Assembly (NCBI RefSeq): GCF_014697425.1
Contig: NZ_JACJRU010000050.1
Span: 1 to 54,396, forward strand
From: Nostoc sp. FACHB-110
Lineage (GTDB): Bacteria; Cyanobacteriota; Cyanobacteriia; Cyanobacteriales; Nostocaceae
DNA length: 54,396 nt
Reading direction: 5' to 3'
The translations under genes were made by a program, and so were the position numbers. The notes beneath the pieces were generated by a model, which was not told the DNA's origin, ran no database searches, and worked only from the letters and a program-made list of their open reading frames with translations. Shown here in pieces: positions 26,093 to 33,985 of this stretch. Position 1 is the first letter of the stretch, and each line of letters opens with the position of its first letter.

Positions 26093-26296
26093 TCAATTCT
26101 CGCACTTATTTGTCTTCAGGTTTGTAACACTTGCTGTCATCGCACTTGTCAAGCACGATCGCTCTGAAACTTGCAATAATTTACCGTGAGGCAGTGTAAC
26201 GTCAAGAATCAAGAATAGCAACAGCAAACCTAATGGCCCAATGGCAAGAGCAAATGCTAACTTACGCACATTTAAGAAATCTGGATGATCTAGCAT
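26093..26296 (-). CDS. Small membrane protein (67 aa), unknown
   Basis: 67 aa starting MLDHPDFLNVRKLAFALAIG, with one strong membrane helix (about residues 13-34, GPLGLLLLFLILDV) and a polar C-terminus. An AAAGGAG site 6 nt before the ATG supports this start rather than the upstream in-frame one. No family recognised. The last 20 residues overlap repeat-like DNA, so the native C-terminus may be shorter. Confidence 0.5.
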   Translation of the reverse strand: MLDHPDFLNVRKLAFALAIGPLGLLLLFLILDVTLPHGKLLQVSERSCLTSAMTASVTNLKTNKCEN

Positions 26297-27150
26297 GATG
26301 TCTCCTTTGAGAAGAAGTTGTTTTTGTGGCGTTGCATAAATGCGGGATGAATTAAGATATCGAAGCAAAATGAAAATCAGTTTTATGACCTAAAAAGCCG
26401 CCAAGTTTGGCAGTCATTCACACAGCTTGTTGTAAAGATGGTAACTGCTTTGAAGGAATGGGATTTTGATTGATGGTTTCATACAAGGATGAGCCAGCAT
26501 TCTGGGCGGGTTTCCCGACTGTGGAGGAGCCACTGCGTTGCGGTGAGCAGTCCGTTGGGCGGCTTCGCCGACTTGAAACCCGAAGGGGGGTTCTCCCCGT
26601 TGTAGCAAGTGGCGTGCAACTGGCGTTATCATTCACTTTTTTCTAGAACTGAGTAAAAAATATAATTAATTGCACTAGCTACATAGGATCACAAGCCCCT
26701 TTCTGACGAAGTTTAGCTGCCATCCTTTAGGAGTCTGCGAAGGCTAAACAATGTGCAATTAAAATGTGTAACAACTTCAAGACGGACGAATGCTTGAGAA
26801 GGGGTGTAAGAGTATGAGGATATGAACTTTAAGGGAAAGTTTATGTAACCCTTTGCACTCAAAAGGTTTGAGCCGTCTTAATTGATTTAAGACTTACGCA
26901 GGGATAACATATTTTCGTTATTGCGTAAGTCCTGTTATTCATGGAGTGACCCTATACCCCTACACTCTTACTCCCTCACACCCCTAATTTTTCAACTAAC
27001 AACAAGTCATTTCTTACAAACAGACGCTGCTGCGTTGCTAACAGATGCCTGTTGGCTAGACACCCTTCGGGTGTCTAGCGAGGTTTCCTTCGCTCGGACT
27101 TTGCGCTTTGTAACTTTTCACAAATTAAGCAACTGTTTACTCTTGAGAGC
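26297..27150. other. Repeat-filled intergenic region
   Basis: No gene is supported. About 26500-26625 is a GC-rich dispersed palindromic repeat (GTTGGGCGGCTTCGCCGACT, GAAACCCGAAGGGGGGTTCT) that creates two overlapping false reading frames. A hairpin (27056-27078, CTAGACACCC/GGGTGTCTAG) and CGAGGTTTCCTTCGCTCGGA follow. Confidence 0.65.
26500..26625. repeat. GC-rich palindromic dispersed repeat
   Basis: Contains GGCGGCTTCGCCGACTTG and CCCGAAGGGGGGTTCTCC, sequences typical of repeats scattered through Nostocales intergenic DNA. Base composition differs from the AT-rich flanks. Confidence 0.7.
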
Positions 27151-27462
27151 TTATCCAATCGTTACTTCACGGGGAGCTACTTCAGTTTTGCCATTCTTGG
27201 AAGCCCTGATATCAGATTTAGCTTCTGCAATCAAATCTTGGAAGGATTCGGAAGCTTCAGCAGCACTAGCTTGTACTTTGTCAAAGGCTTCAAAAGCCCA
27301 AATTAATCCAGTTTTAGCTGTTGAGCGCGCTGAGTCAGATAAATTGTGACCTGTTGCAGCATCTACAGCACCAACGATAGGTGCAATAGCCAGTGCCCCA
27401 ACCCCAATTACCGCAGCAGTCATTGGCTCTAGTCCGAGCAATAAAGCTTCTAGTTCAAACAT
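27151..27462 (-). CDS. DUF5132-like protein (103 aa)
   Basis: 103 aa. A glycine/alanine-rich hydrophobic stretch (GVGALAIAPIVGAV, about residues 20-33) is followed by an amphipathic helical part (TAKTGLIWAFEAFDKVQASA, then LIAEAKSDI). This is the design of DUF5132 proteins, which in cyanobacteria and other bacteria occur together with HMA-like/CoBaHMA P-type ATPases. A GGAGG site precedes the ATG. Function unknown; membrane association through the N-terminal segment is likely. The link with the nearby CoBaHMA proteins supports a shared system. Confidence 0.7.
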   Translation of the reverse strand: MFELEALLLGLEPMTAAVIGVGALAIAPIVGAVDAATGHNLSDSARSTAKTGLIWAFEAFDKVQASAAEASESFQDLIAEAKSDIRASKNGKTEVAPREVTIG

Positions 27463-28295
27463 TCTAAATAGCCTCCAAAAAAGGTATATCGCTAATCATG
27501 ATTCGTATTCGCCACCATACGCTACAGGTGACGGTATTGATTTCCAAACATCATCAAGTCTGATTTGGCTTTACTTTATTAAACCATGTATAGAAAAATG
27601 GAAACAGAATACTGCACACCCTTGACGGTGGTTACACGAAAGATATTAGCAGATAGGAAGAATCTCTTCTTGAGTTTGATTCTACATCTATACCACTAAC
27701 GATACAAGTAATTATGATGGTCTATCAATGAAAAATTGTTAAGTCTAAAAATGTTAATTAGTATACCTATATATATTATAGTAAATGTTAACTTTACTTA
27801 ATGAACATAGTAGTAAGATTGTCAAGCGTATATCATAGCTAGCGATCGCTCAAAGTGCCATATCTCCAGTATGCATGGCGCAATTTTAATGGTTGTCTAA
27901 CTTCTCAAATCAGCTAAAGCTAATAGCTTTTTGGTATGTCATCAATCATGCTTGATGATTGTTGTGATTAATGTAATGCTAAATAAAAATCAGTTGAGAT
28001 ATTTTTGTTATTTTGAAGCTCATATCATATAATTTTCTTAAGCGTAACCAGATTTTGTAATCTTGTTTCAGAGTGAAGACTAAGAGCTATTAAGTAGTTT
28101 CAGCACTAATGTATTATTAAGCTCTCGTAATTGTCATAGGCAAGCAATAATTTACTCAATTTAATAGGCTTTTCGATGGCTGGTGTCAATAATCCAGCTG
28201 TCTTGATAGTGAGTTAGCGATCTCCTAGCCGAATATCAATTAAGACCTATGAAAATTGCATTTCATATTGAGAAAAATAGTGAGATGTAAAAACT
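27463..28295. other. AT-rich intergenic region between divergent genes
   Basis: About 830 bp with no gene seen. It should hold the promoters of the DUF5132-like gene (left) and of the DUF1345-like pair (right). A HIP1 site lies at 27842 and a short hairpin near 27945-27962 (ATCAATCATGCTTGATGA). Confidence 0.6.
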
Positions 28296-29069
28296 GTGAA
28301 AACTACACAACACAAGACATCTGATCCTGAACCCCATCAAAATACTAACTCTTCTCTGAGGTCGAAGAGTAGAGTATTGATGAGTGGTCTTTTATTTGGA
28401 CATAGTTTGCTCTCGCATTTAGATTCAAAAACCCGACTGGGGTTAAGTATTATGTTGGGAATGACAGTTTTTTTACGACTGCCAAATACCCTACATTTAG
28501 CCAATCGCATTCTCACAGCTTGGATTTTAGGAGTTTTTTGCTTTTTGACATTAGTAGTATTGATGATGTGCAGCGCAACTCCCCAAAAAACGCGTTATCG
28601 CGCTCAACGCCAAGAAGCGCAACATTTAGCTGTTTTTCTTTTAGTAGTCATTACTGCCTGCACAAGTATCTTTGCAATTGGGCTAATGCAAGCAATGAAC
28701 GACAGCAAAAATATTCCTGAATCTACCTTAGCACTGAAAATTGCGCTGTCTTTAGTCGCTGTCATCTGTTCTTGGTTTCTGACTCACACCATATTTGCCC
28801 TCCACTATGCTACCTGCTACTACTATCCAGATTTCTTGAACGAGGAGACAGGATATGTTGGTGGCTTGAGTTTTCCAGGGGATGAACTACCTGACTATTG
28901 GGACTTTATGTATTTCTCTTTCACTATCGGGATGACAGCTCAAACCTCAGATGTTTCGCTTCCAGGCTTGGGAATACGAAGGCTTGCTATAGGACATGGA
29001 ATAATTTCTTTTTTCTTCTATATGGTGATTTTAGCTTCGGGCGTAAATGTAGCATCGGGGCTGATTTGA
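28296..29069 (+). CDS. DUF1345-like membrane protein (1 of tandem pair)
   Basis: 257 aa with a polar N-terminus of about 45 residues, then five to six membrane segments. The conserved block DFMYFSFTIGMTAQTSDV (about residues 206-223), followed by RRLAIGHGIISFFFYMVIL, identifies the DUF1345 family of predicted integral membrane proteins; the block resembles the pore region of K+ channels, but transport has not been shown by sequence. It starts with GTG, weakly supported. The next gene, 37 bp downstream, is a shorter paralogue. Confidence 0.8.
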   Translation: MKTTQHKTSDPEPHQNTNSSLRSKSRVLMSGLLFGHSLLSHLDSKTRLGLSIMLGMTVFLRLPNTLHLANRILTAWILGVFCFLTLVVLMMCSATPQKTRYRAQRQEAQHLAVFLLVVITACTSIFAIGLMQAMNDSKNIPESTLALKIALSLVAVICSWFLTHTIFALHYATCYYYPDFLNEETGYVGGLSFPGDELPDYWDFMYFSFTIGMTAQTSDVSLPGLGIRRLAIGHGIISFFFYMVILASGVNVASGLI

Positions 29070-29106
29070 AGTGGTGGATTGATGATGATCATTGGGATAA
29101 AAAGTT

Positions 29107-29766
29107 ATGGGATTTAGCATTTTACTGAGTCTGATGGAAAATTCCAAATCTCGTTTGCTGTTATCGTTGCTACTAGGCGGAGTTGTTTTTCTGTTGATAT
29201 CGCCTGCAAGCTTGGAATTTCGCCTGCTTGCTGCTTGGGATACGGGAGTTTTATTTTTTCTCATACTAGTAGGTTTAATGATGATTGGCGCGAATCATGA
29301 ACAGACACGCAATCGCGCACAGCGAGAGGAAATTGACCATTTGGCAATTTTTATTTTGGTTGTTTTTGTAGCTTTTGCTAGTTTGTTTATTATTGCAGCA
29401 GTGCTAGCAAAACATAAAGATACTTTTACTCCTGAAGTTGGGCTGTCCATAGTGGCAATTATCTGTTCTTGGCTACTGATGCACACTACCTTTGTGTTGC
29501 ATTATGCCGCATTTTATTACCGTAAGCCTTCTTTTGCTCCAGAGACAGAATATATCGGCGGGCTAGATTTTTCCAGTGGAGAACCGCCTGACTATTTGGA
29601 CTTTGTGTATTTCACATTTACCCTGGGTATGACCTCCCAAACTTCAGACACAGCAATTGTCACATCTGCTATGCGACGATTAGTTTTAGGACATACAGTC
29701 ATGTCATTCTTTTTCTACAGCGTCATTTTCACTCTAGGGATGAGTATTATTTCTGGACTGATGTAA
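29107..29766 (+). CDS. DUF1345-like membrane protein (2 of tandem pair)
   Basis: 219 aa, a paralogue of the preceding protein without its polar N-terminal extension. The same block appears as DFVYFTFTLGMTSQTSDT (about residues 167-184), followed by MRRLVLGHTVMSFFFYSVIF. Both proteins share TRxRAQRxE (RNRAQREEIDHLAIF here) in the first cytoplasmic loop. Two copies in tandem suggest a hetero-oligomeric channel-like complex, by inference. The YtaF/MntP-like gene follows 38 bp downstream, so the three likely form one operon. Confidence 0.8.
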   Translation: MGFSILLSLMENSKSRLLLSLLLGGVVFLLISPASLEFRLLAAWDTGVLFFLILVGLMMIGANHEQTRNRAQREEIDHLAIFILVVFVAFASLFIIAAVLAKHKDTFTPEVGLSIVAIICSWLLMHTTFVLHYAAFYYRKPSFAPETEYIGGLDFSSGEPPDYLDFVYFTFTLGMTSQTSDTAIVTSAMRRLVLGHTVMSFFFYSVIFTLGMSIISGLM

Positions 29767-29804
29767 CTCTACTGTTCAACAATTTTCACTTCTTTATCCT
29801 TTAT

Positions 29805-30500
29805 ATGCATATCCTATCTGCTCTATTACTTGCGATCGCCGTTAACGTCGATAATTTTGCGGTTGGTATCGCTTACGGAATAAAAAAACTCCAAATCGGC
29901 TGGCTTACTAACCTATTTATTGGTTTAGTTTCCGCAATTGGCACATATCTAGCGATTTCTGTCGGCCATGACATTAAGAATTACTTGTCTATCAATGTCG
30001 CCAATGCTTTAGGTAGCTTTATCTTGATAGCCGTCGGTATTTGGAGTATTTGGAAAACACTCAAACGCCAACGCAGAAAAATCAAGATGCGTCAAGAAAT
30101 GAGATTTTTAGTTGCCGCAGGTTCCAACCGGACGATATCTCATAGCTCCCATCACAATGTTTCACAAGAATTCTTGCACGAATTTTCTTACGAAAAATTC
30201 TTGGAAGATCCTGAAAAAGCAGATTTAGACCACTCAGGTTATATTGATGTGCAAGAATCTATTGCTCTGGCATTTGGCTTGACTCTCAATAATCTAGGTT
30301 CAGGCTTGGGTGGTGGGATTTCTAACTTAAATGTGGCTATTACCACTTTTTTAGTTTTTATCCTCAGCTGGTTGGGAATATCAGGCGGGTACTTTCTCGG
30401 AGATCGCTTTACGACCAAGATATCTGGACTTTGGGCTGGTATCCTTTCCGGATCTTTAGTTATCATCACTGGGGTGTATGAATATTTCCTGATGCCTTAG
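29805..30500 (+). CDS. YtaF/MntP-like transporter with EF-hand-like loop
   Basis: 231 aa, six membrane segments in two related halves: AVNVDNFAVGIAYGI (about residues 12-26) and GLTLNNLGSGLGGGI (about 152-166). This is the MntP/YtaF family, whose best-known members export Mn2+. The long cytoplasmic loop between the halves is rich in His, Arg and acidic residues and contains DLDHSGYIDVQE (about 139-150), a perfect 12-residue EF-hand loop pattern (D-x-D-x-S-G-x-I-x-x-x-E). It may sense or bind Ca2+ or Mn2+. Related YtaF proteins have a similar acidic motif, so this may be a family feature. Confidence 0.82.
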   Translation: MHILSALLLAIAVNVDNFAVGIAYGIKKLQIGWLTNLFIGLVSAIGTYLAISVGHDIKNYLSINVANALGSFILIAVGIWSIWKTLKRQRRKIKMRQEMRFLVAAGSNRTISHSSHHNVSQEFLHEFSYEKFLEDPEKADLDHSGYIDVQESIALAFGLTLNNLGSGLGGGISNLNVAITTFLVFILSWLGISGGYFLGDRFTTKISGLWAGILSGSLVIITGVYEYFLMP

Positions 30501-30549
30501 CTTTGTAATCATTCTTGGATATCAATGACAGATGATCATGCTAAAGACA

Positions 30550-30586
30550 CTAAAGAATGTGGATCAGATAAGTCCACATTCTTTAG
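30550..30586. terminator. Hairpin between convergent genes
   Basis: CTAAAGAATGTGGA and its exact complement form a 14-bp stem with a 9-nt loop. It lies between the YtaF-like gene (plus) and the 30636 gene (minus). There is no long T-run, so it is a probable bidirectional terminator rather than a certain one. Confidence 0.6.
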
Positions 30587-30635
30587 ACTCTGCATCTTTC
30601 ATGAGTATATATTCCTTTTTTGCGCGAGATTTAAC

Positions 30636-30947
30636 TTAACTTCCCAAACATTCCTTAGAATTGGATAGCACTCGTCGGTTATTTTGGGGCATTAAATCAA
30701 TCACATTGTTAAAGCTGCTGAAGTAGTCTTGCAGCGCAATGGCAGCAAAACCATGAAATTCGACCCATTCATACTGATAAAAATTAGTAGAAGTGGTAGA
30801 GGTCTTTTCTTTTTGATTCAGAGGAAAAGTAGGGATTGCAATTAATAAAGAAACTTTTTCTTCTCCAAAGGTGTCTTGACCTTCTAGCCTGACAGCAGCA
30901 ATGTAAGTGGTATTAATGACCATATTATCAACTTTAATAAATGCCAT
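30636..30947 (-). CDS. Unknown protein (103 aa)
   Basis: 103 aa starting MAFIKVDNMVINTTYIAAVR, predicted mostly beta, with YEWVEFHGFAAIALQDYF in the second half. No membrane segment. A GGAGG site lies 12 nt before the ATG. No family recognised beyond its look of a conserved cyanobacterial hypothetical protein. It converges with the YtaF-like gene and lies downstream of the ParB-like gene on the same strand. Confidence 0.65.
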   Translation of the reverse strand: MAFIKVDNMVINTTYIAAVRLEGQDTFGEEKVSLLIAIPTFPLNQKEKTSTTSTNFYQYEWVEFHGFAAIALQDYFSSFNNVIDLMPQNNRRVLSNSKECLGS

Positions 30948-31404
30948 ATTTCTGCAAGCCTCCGAGTAAAGTGAACGATAGATAATTTTCTAACTTGTGA
31001 ATCACAAATTCCTTAGTCTGCCTGCAATTATTGAAGGTATAATTACCTTTCTTGCTTTATCTACTGAGCCTTATAACGGATTTTAAAAATAAAAAAACAG
31101 CAGTCTGAGTAATTCTAGTGATAGTTTCTCCTCACGAATTACGATATTATAGACTACTGGACTTGCAATATTAAAGAAGCGAAAGTTCAATTATTCATAA
31201 CTTTCGCTTAGTAAAAACTAATTGATTTTGTTGACACTTGACATTTAACAGTCAAGCTCAACAAAAATAATAGAAGGTTTTTTATTTGTAGACTTATTAT
31301 ACCGTTTCACTTTAAGTATTGATACACATAGACAGCAGGCGGCAGGGGGCAAGTGGAAAGAATTAGGTATTGCTCATGTGTATCAGATATTTCGTAAAAT
31401 TGTA
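30948..31404. other. Intergenic region with hairpins
   Basis: No gene seen. An 11-bp stem (31177-31187/31199-31209) and an imperfect TTGTTGACACTTGAC/GTCAAGCTCAACAA hairpin (31228-31264) are present, plus a short purine-rich repeat (GCAGGCGGCAGGGGGCAAG, about 31335-31353). Confidence 0.55.
31177..31209 (-). terminator. Possible terminator of the ParB-like gene
   Basis: An 11-bp perfect stem (AAGCGAAAGTT and complement) has an 11-nt loop and, on the minus strand, is followed by CTTTAATATT. It lies 200 bp beyond the stop of the ParB-like gene. Confidence 0.4.
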
Positions 31405-32745
31405 TTACGTATAACAGTGTTTTTCCCTTTTTGCTTCTTGTCCTGTCCACTTTTGCCACCGAGCTATCGCCCGATCAACATTTTCTGTAGCTTTGTCACC
31501 AGCAAAGCAGATGCGTCCCATCCTTTCACAGGCAATTAATAATTCAGCGTTTCCCAAAGAAGGTGCAAGCACAAAGTTATCATGTTTTGTATACAAACTG
31601 ATTAAATAAGCTACAATTCCTTCTACACCCTCAATACCAACAGGCTTCTCTGGTTTGAGAATGGGATCTTGAGAGTAAATCCCGACGTATAATTCACCCA
31701 AGACCCACTCAAATCTAAAGGGCATATGATGGCGAACACAAAAATCTTGGATATATCCTTCACGAGCTAGTACAGCGACGATATGAGCTTCATCAATGAG
31801 ATAATCATGATTCCACTCAGATGAAAGAGTAGCGATCGCTAAAGCCGCATTGGAAGGAAGAAGTTCAATAAATTTATCCTCAGCCGTATCACCACAGTAA
31901 ATTAAATGCCTACCAAGTATCCACTCATCTCCTAGTTCTGCCCCTGGTAGAATTGGAGTAGTATTGATTTTTTTTTCAACTTGTGGTTTTGTAGATTTTA
32001 TAGACTGTTTTGCCTGTTTTTGAGCAGTAGAGCTTTGTAGTGCAATCAATTGCTTTTCTTTAAGCTTAGTTCTAGCCTCTGCTGCTAACTTAGCTTGTGT
32101 TTCCATTTCTTCTTGCTTTTGCTGACGTTTTGCTTCTTGTGCTTTTTGTTCTGCCTGTTCTGCCTGTTCGCGTTCCTGACTACCTGCTCTGGCTATTTTT
32201 AGCAAAGTTGAATGACTTTTGGCAATAGGTGTTTTCTTAATCACCTCCTTAACTTCTGGGTCAATATTTTTAGCAATTTGCTTTCCTAGTTGATATGTCC
32301 GCTTGTTATAACCTGCCTCTTGAGCTAGTTGTACTGTCGTTTTAGTAGGGGGTGAATCAATTTCACCCCCTTTTTTGGTGTATTGGTTCTCGCCAGATTG
32401 AGCACGCAGACCTATCCGCTCTAAAATTTGGTCTCTCTCTAGCCAGAGTTCAGCTCGTTCTAAGGCTTCTAGTTCATTACGAATGAGGTTTTCATCGATT
32501 TCAGCCAATCTGGTATGGTCTAAGTCTTGATAAGTAATAATCCTGTATTCAATCTGTTCCAGCCCCAAAAGCTTGCAAGCAGTTAGGCGGTGCAACCCTG
32601 CAACTAGATTGAAATTTTGATCGAGGGTTATAGGGTTCAAGAGTCCGTTCGCCTTAATAGATTGCATCAACTCAGCAACTTTTTGGTCGTTCAGAGGACG
32701 CCTGTTGGGCTGGATACTAACCCTATCAATGGCAATAAAGGACAT
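31405..32745 (-). CDS. ParB-like protein fused to a degenerate DNA methyltransferase
   Basis: 446 aa from ATG at 32745 (a TTG lies 12 bp upstream). Residues 1-95 are a ParB/Srx-like domain with VAGLHRLTACKLLG in place of the usual GxHRxxA motif. A helix-turn-helix-like region and a highly charged coiled coil (about 205-255, Gln/Glu/Lys-rich) follow. The C-terminal 160 residues resemble ParB-associated N4/N6 DNA methyltransferases at both ends (GDEWILGRHLIYCGDT, then LIACERMGRICFAGD and RWQKWTGQEA). But the catalytic DPPY is absent and the SAM motif DPFxGSGTT reads APSLGNAEL. It is thus a probable DNA-binding protein without methylase activity. Confidence 0.8.
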   Translation of the reverse strand: MSFIAIDRVSIQPNRRPLNDQKVAELMQSIKANGLLNPITLDQNFNLVAGLHRLTACKLLGLEQIEYRIITYQDLDHTRLAEIDENLIRNELEALERAELWLERDQILERIGLRAQSGENQYTKKGGEIDSPPTKTTVQLAQEAGYNKRTYQLGKQIAKNIDPEVKEVIKKTPIAKSHSTLLKIARAGSQEREQAEQAEQKAQEAKRQQKQEEMETQAKLAAEARTKLKEKQLIALQSSTAQKQAKQSIKSTKPQVEKKINTTPILPGAELGDEWILGRHLIYCGDTAEDKFIELLPSNAALAIATLSSEWNHDYLIDEAHIVAVLAREGYIQDFCVRHHMPFRFEWVLGELYVGIYSQDPILKPEKPVGIEGVEGIVAYLISLYTKHDNFVLAPSLGNAELLIACERMGRICFAGDKATENVDRAIARWQKWTGQEAKREKHCYT

Positions 32746-33556
32746 AAAAGTTACCAAATAACTAACTGAGGCTATATTTTTTATGGATACTATAGAAAAT
32801 ATAGCAAAACAAAAACTCTAGTAATCTTTCTTCACACTTTCTTAGTATTATATTGTAAACTTCTATACTTATATATAATATGAGTACTATGAAGTATTAC
32901 ACAAACTTTAAAAAGCGAAAGCATTTCTCTGCTACTGAAGCCTGCGTCATCACAGATTACTCTGATGACATCGATATTATCTGTTTATCTTTCTTGAGGA
33001 TTCCTCTACACAGGAAATGAGAATATTGCACCCAAAATTTTAACTGACCATTATCTCAAAGCTGATATTCATTTTAGTGAGAAACTGCAAAACCTAGCTA
33101 CAACAGGCTGATCAACTGAAGTAAAATTTTTACTTCCGCAGAGTCTATACTATGAGTTATCCTAAGGCTAATCTAATCAAAATCTTCTAGAAGTTACTGA
33201 TCACAAAAATTTGATAAATTTAGTTTTTATTCATAATGCCAACTTAACCATGTTGTAAAAGCTTTGTATCAATCAAATAACATCTTTTATGGCATAATTT
33301 TAAGTTAAGAGTATCTAAAAGTTAGCAAAATTATAACAGTATCCCTCGGCTAATTTTTCATACCGTAAGGAGGAAAAGTATTTACTCCGGAAGAAGGATT
33401 GGCAATGCTGTGTGTTTGTAATTAAAAATTTAAGAGACATTACCAGAATAACCATTTCTCGGGCAGTGTAATAAACAATACTGAGTATTTTCCCCATTCA
33501 TGAATGAGTACTCAGCATTGAGTAGGTGCTGAAATAAATATTTTTGTGACCAGGTA

Positions 33557-33825
33557 GGGGGCAGGGGACAGGGAGAGAAAGAGTTTGAGCCTGATTTACT
33601 TTTATTTACATAGAGGACTCATATTTGATTTATGAAAAAAATCAGTACACCCAGACCAATCTTCTTTCCTTCCCTACCTATAAAACTAGATTCAAAAATC
33701 AAACCGGATTCTTATAGTTTGGTTTTATTGTACAGACTTACTTAAGTAAGTCTGTGCAATAAAACCAAACTGTGTGAAGAAAAGTAAATAATGCTCAAAC
33801 TCTTTCTCCCCCTGCTCCCTGCCCC
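33557..33825. mobile_element. MITE-like element with nested inverted repeats
   Basis: The outer arms (about 33557-33604 and 33781-33825) are imperfect inverse copies: GGGAGAGAAAGAGTTTGAGC against its complement near 33790-33812. At the centre is a separate 56-bp near-perfect palindrome (33716-33771). Part of the interior (about 33611-33645, TTGATTTATGAAAAAAATCA) recurs inversely at 46331-46363. Hence it looks like a copy of a dispersed non-coding element. Confidence 0.6.
33716..33771. repeat. 56-bp near-perfect palindrome without loop
   Basis: Two 28-bp arms starting AGTTTGGTTTTATTGTACAG meet at ACTTAAGT with a single mismatch (T/G next to the ACAG block). It could extrude as a cruciform or bind a dimeric protein. 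Confidence 0.9.
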
Positions 33826-33985
33826 CTGCCCCCTGCCTTATCCCAACATTGATTATTTACGCCGACCTACTTATACCCCTTGACGATAATTTTCATTGTT
33901 CGGCATATTATATTGATTTATTTCATCCTTTATTCTTTACACTTCCAACTGATACACGTTAATACTTTTTAAGAGGTAAGATTTT

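Larger units (their letters stand above)
32746..33985. other. Long intergenic region with nested inverted repeats
   Basis: About 1.2 kb. A possible 46-codon frame at 32880-33020 (starts MSTMKYYTNFKKRKHF) has no ribosome-binding site and is not called. A frame on the minus strand at 33315-33497 is likewise unsupported. From 33557 to 33825 there is a nested palindromic structure (separate entries). The promoter of the ATPase at 33986 probably lies after it. Confidence 0.6.

Noticed and set aside
26414..26636. Two overlapping 72-codon frames on the minus strand
   Set aside because: Both are read through the same GC-rich dispersed repeat (GGCGGCTTCGCCGACTTG); neither resembles a protein.
26921..27349. 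142-codon frame on the plus strand
   Set aside because: Antisense to the DUF5132-like gene, which has a strong ribosome-binding site and sensible composition.
32880..33020. 46-codon frame starting MSTMKYYTNF
   Set aside because: No ribosome-binding site and no resemblance to known proteins; left as part of the intergenic note.
33315..33497. 60-codon frame on the minus strand
   Set aside because: AT-rich, no ribosome-binding site, aromatic-rich composition unlike neighbouring genes.
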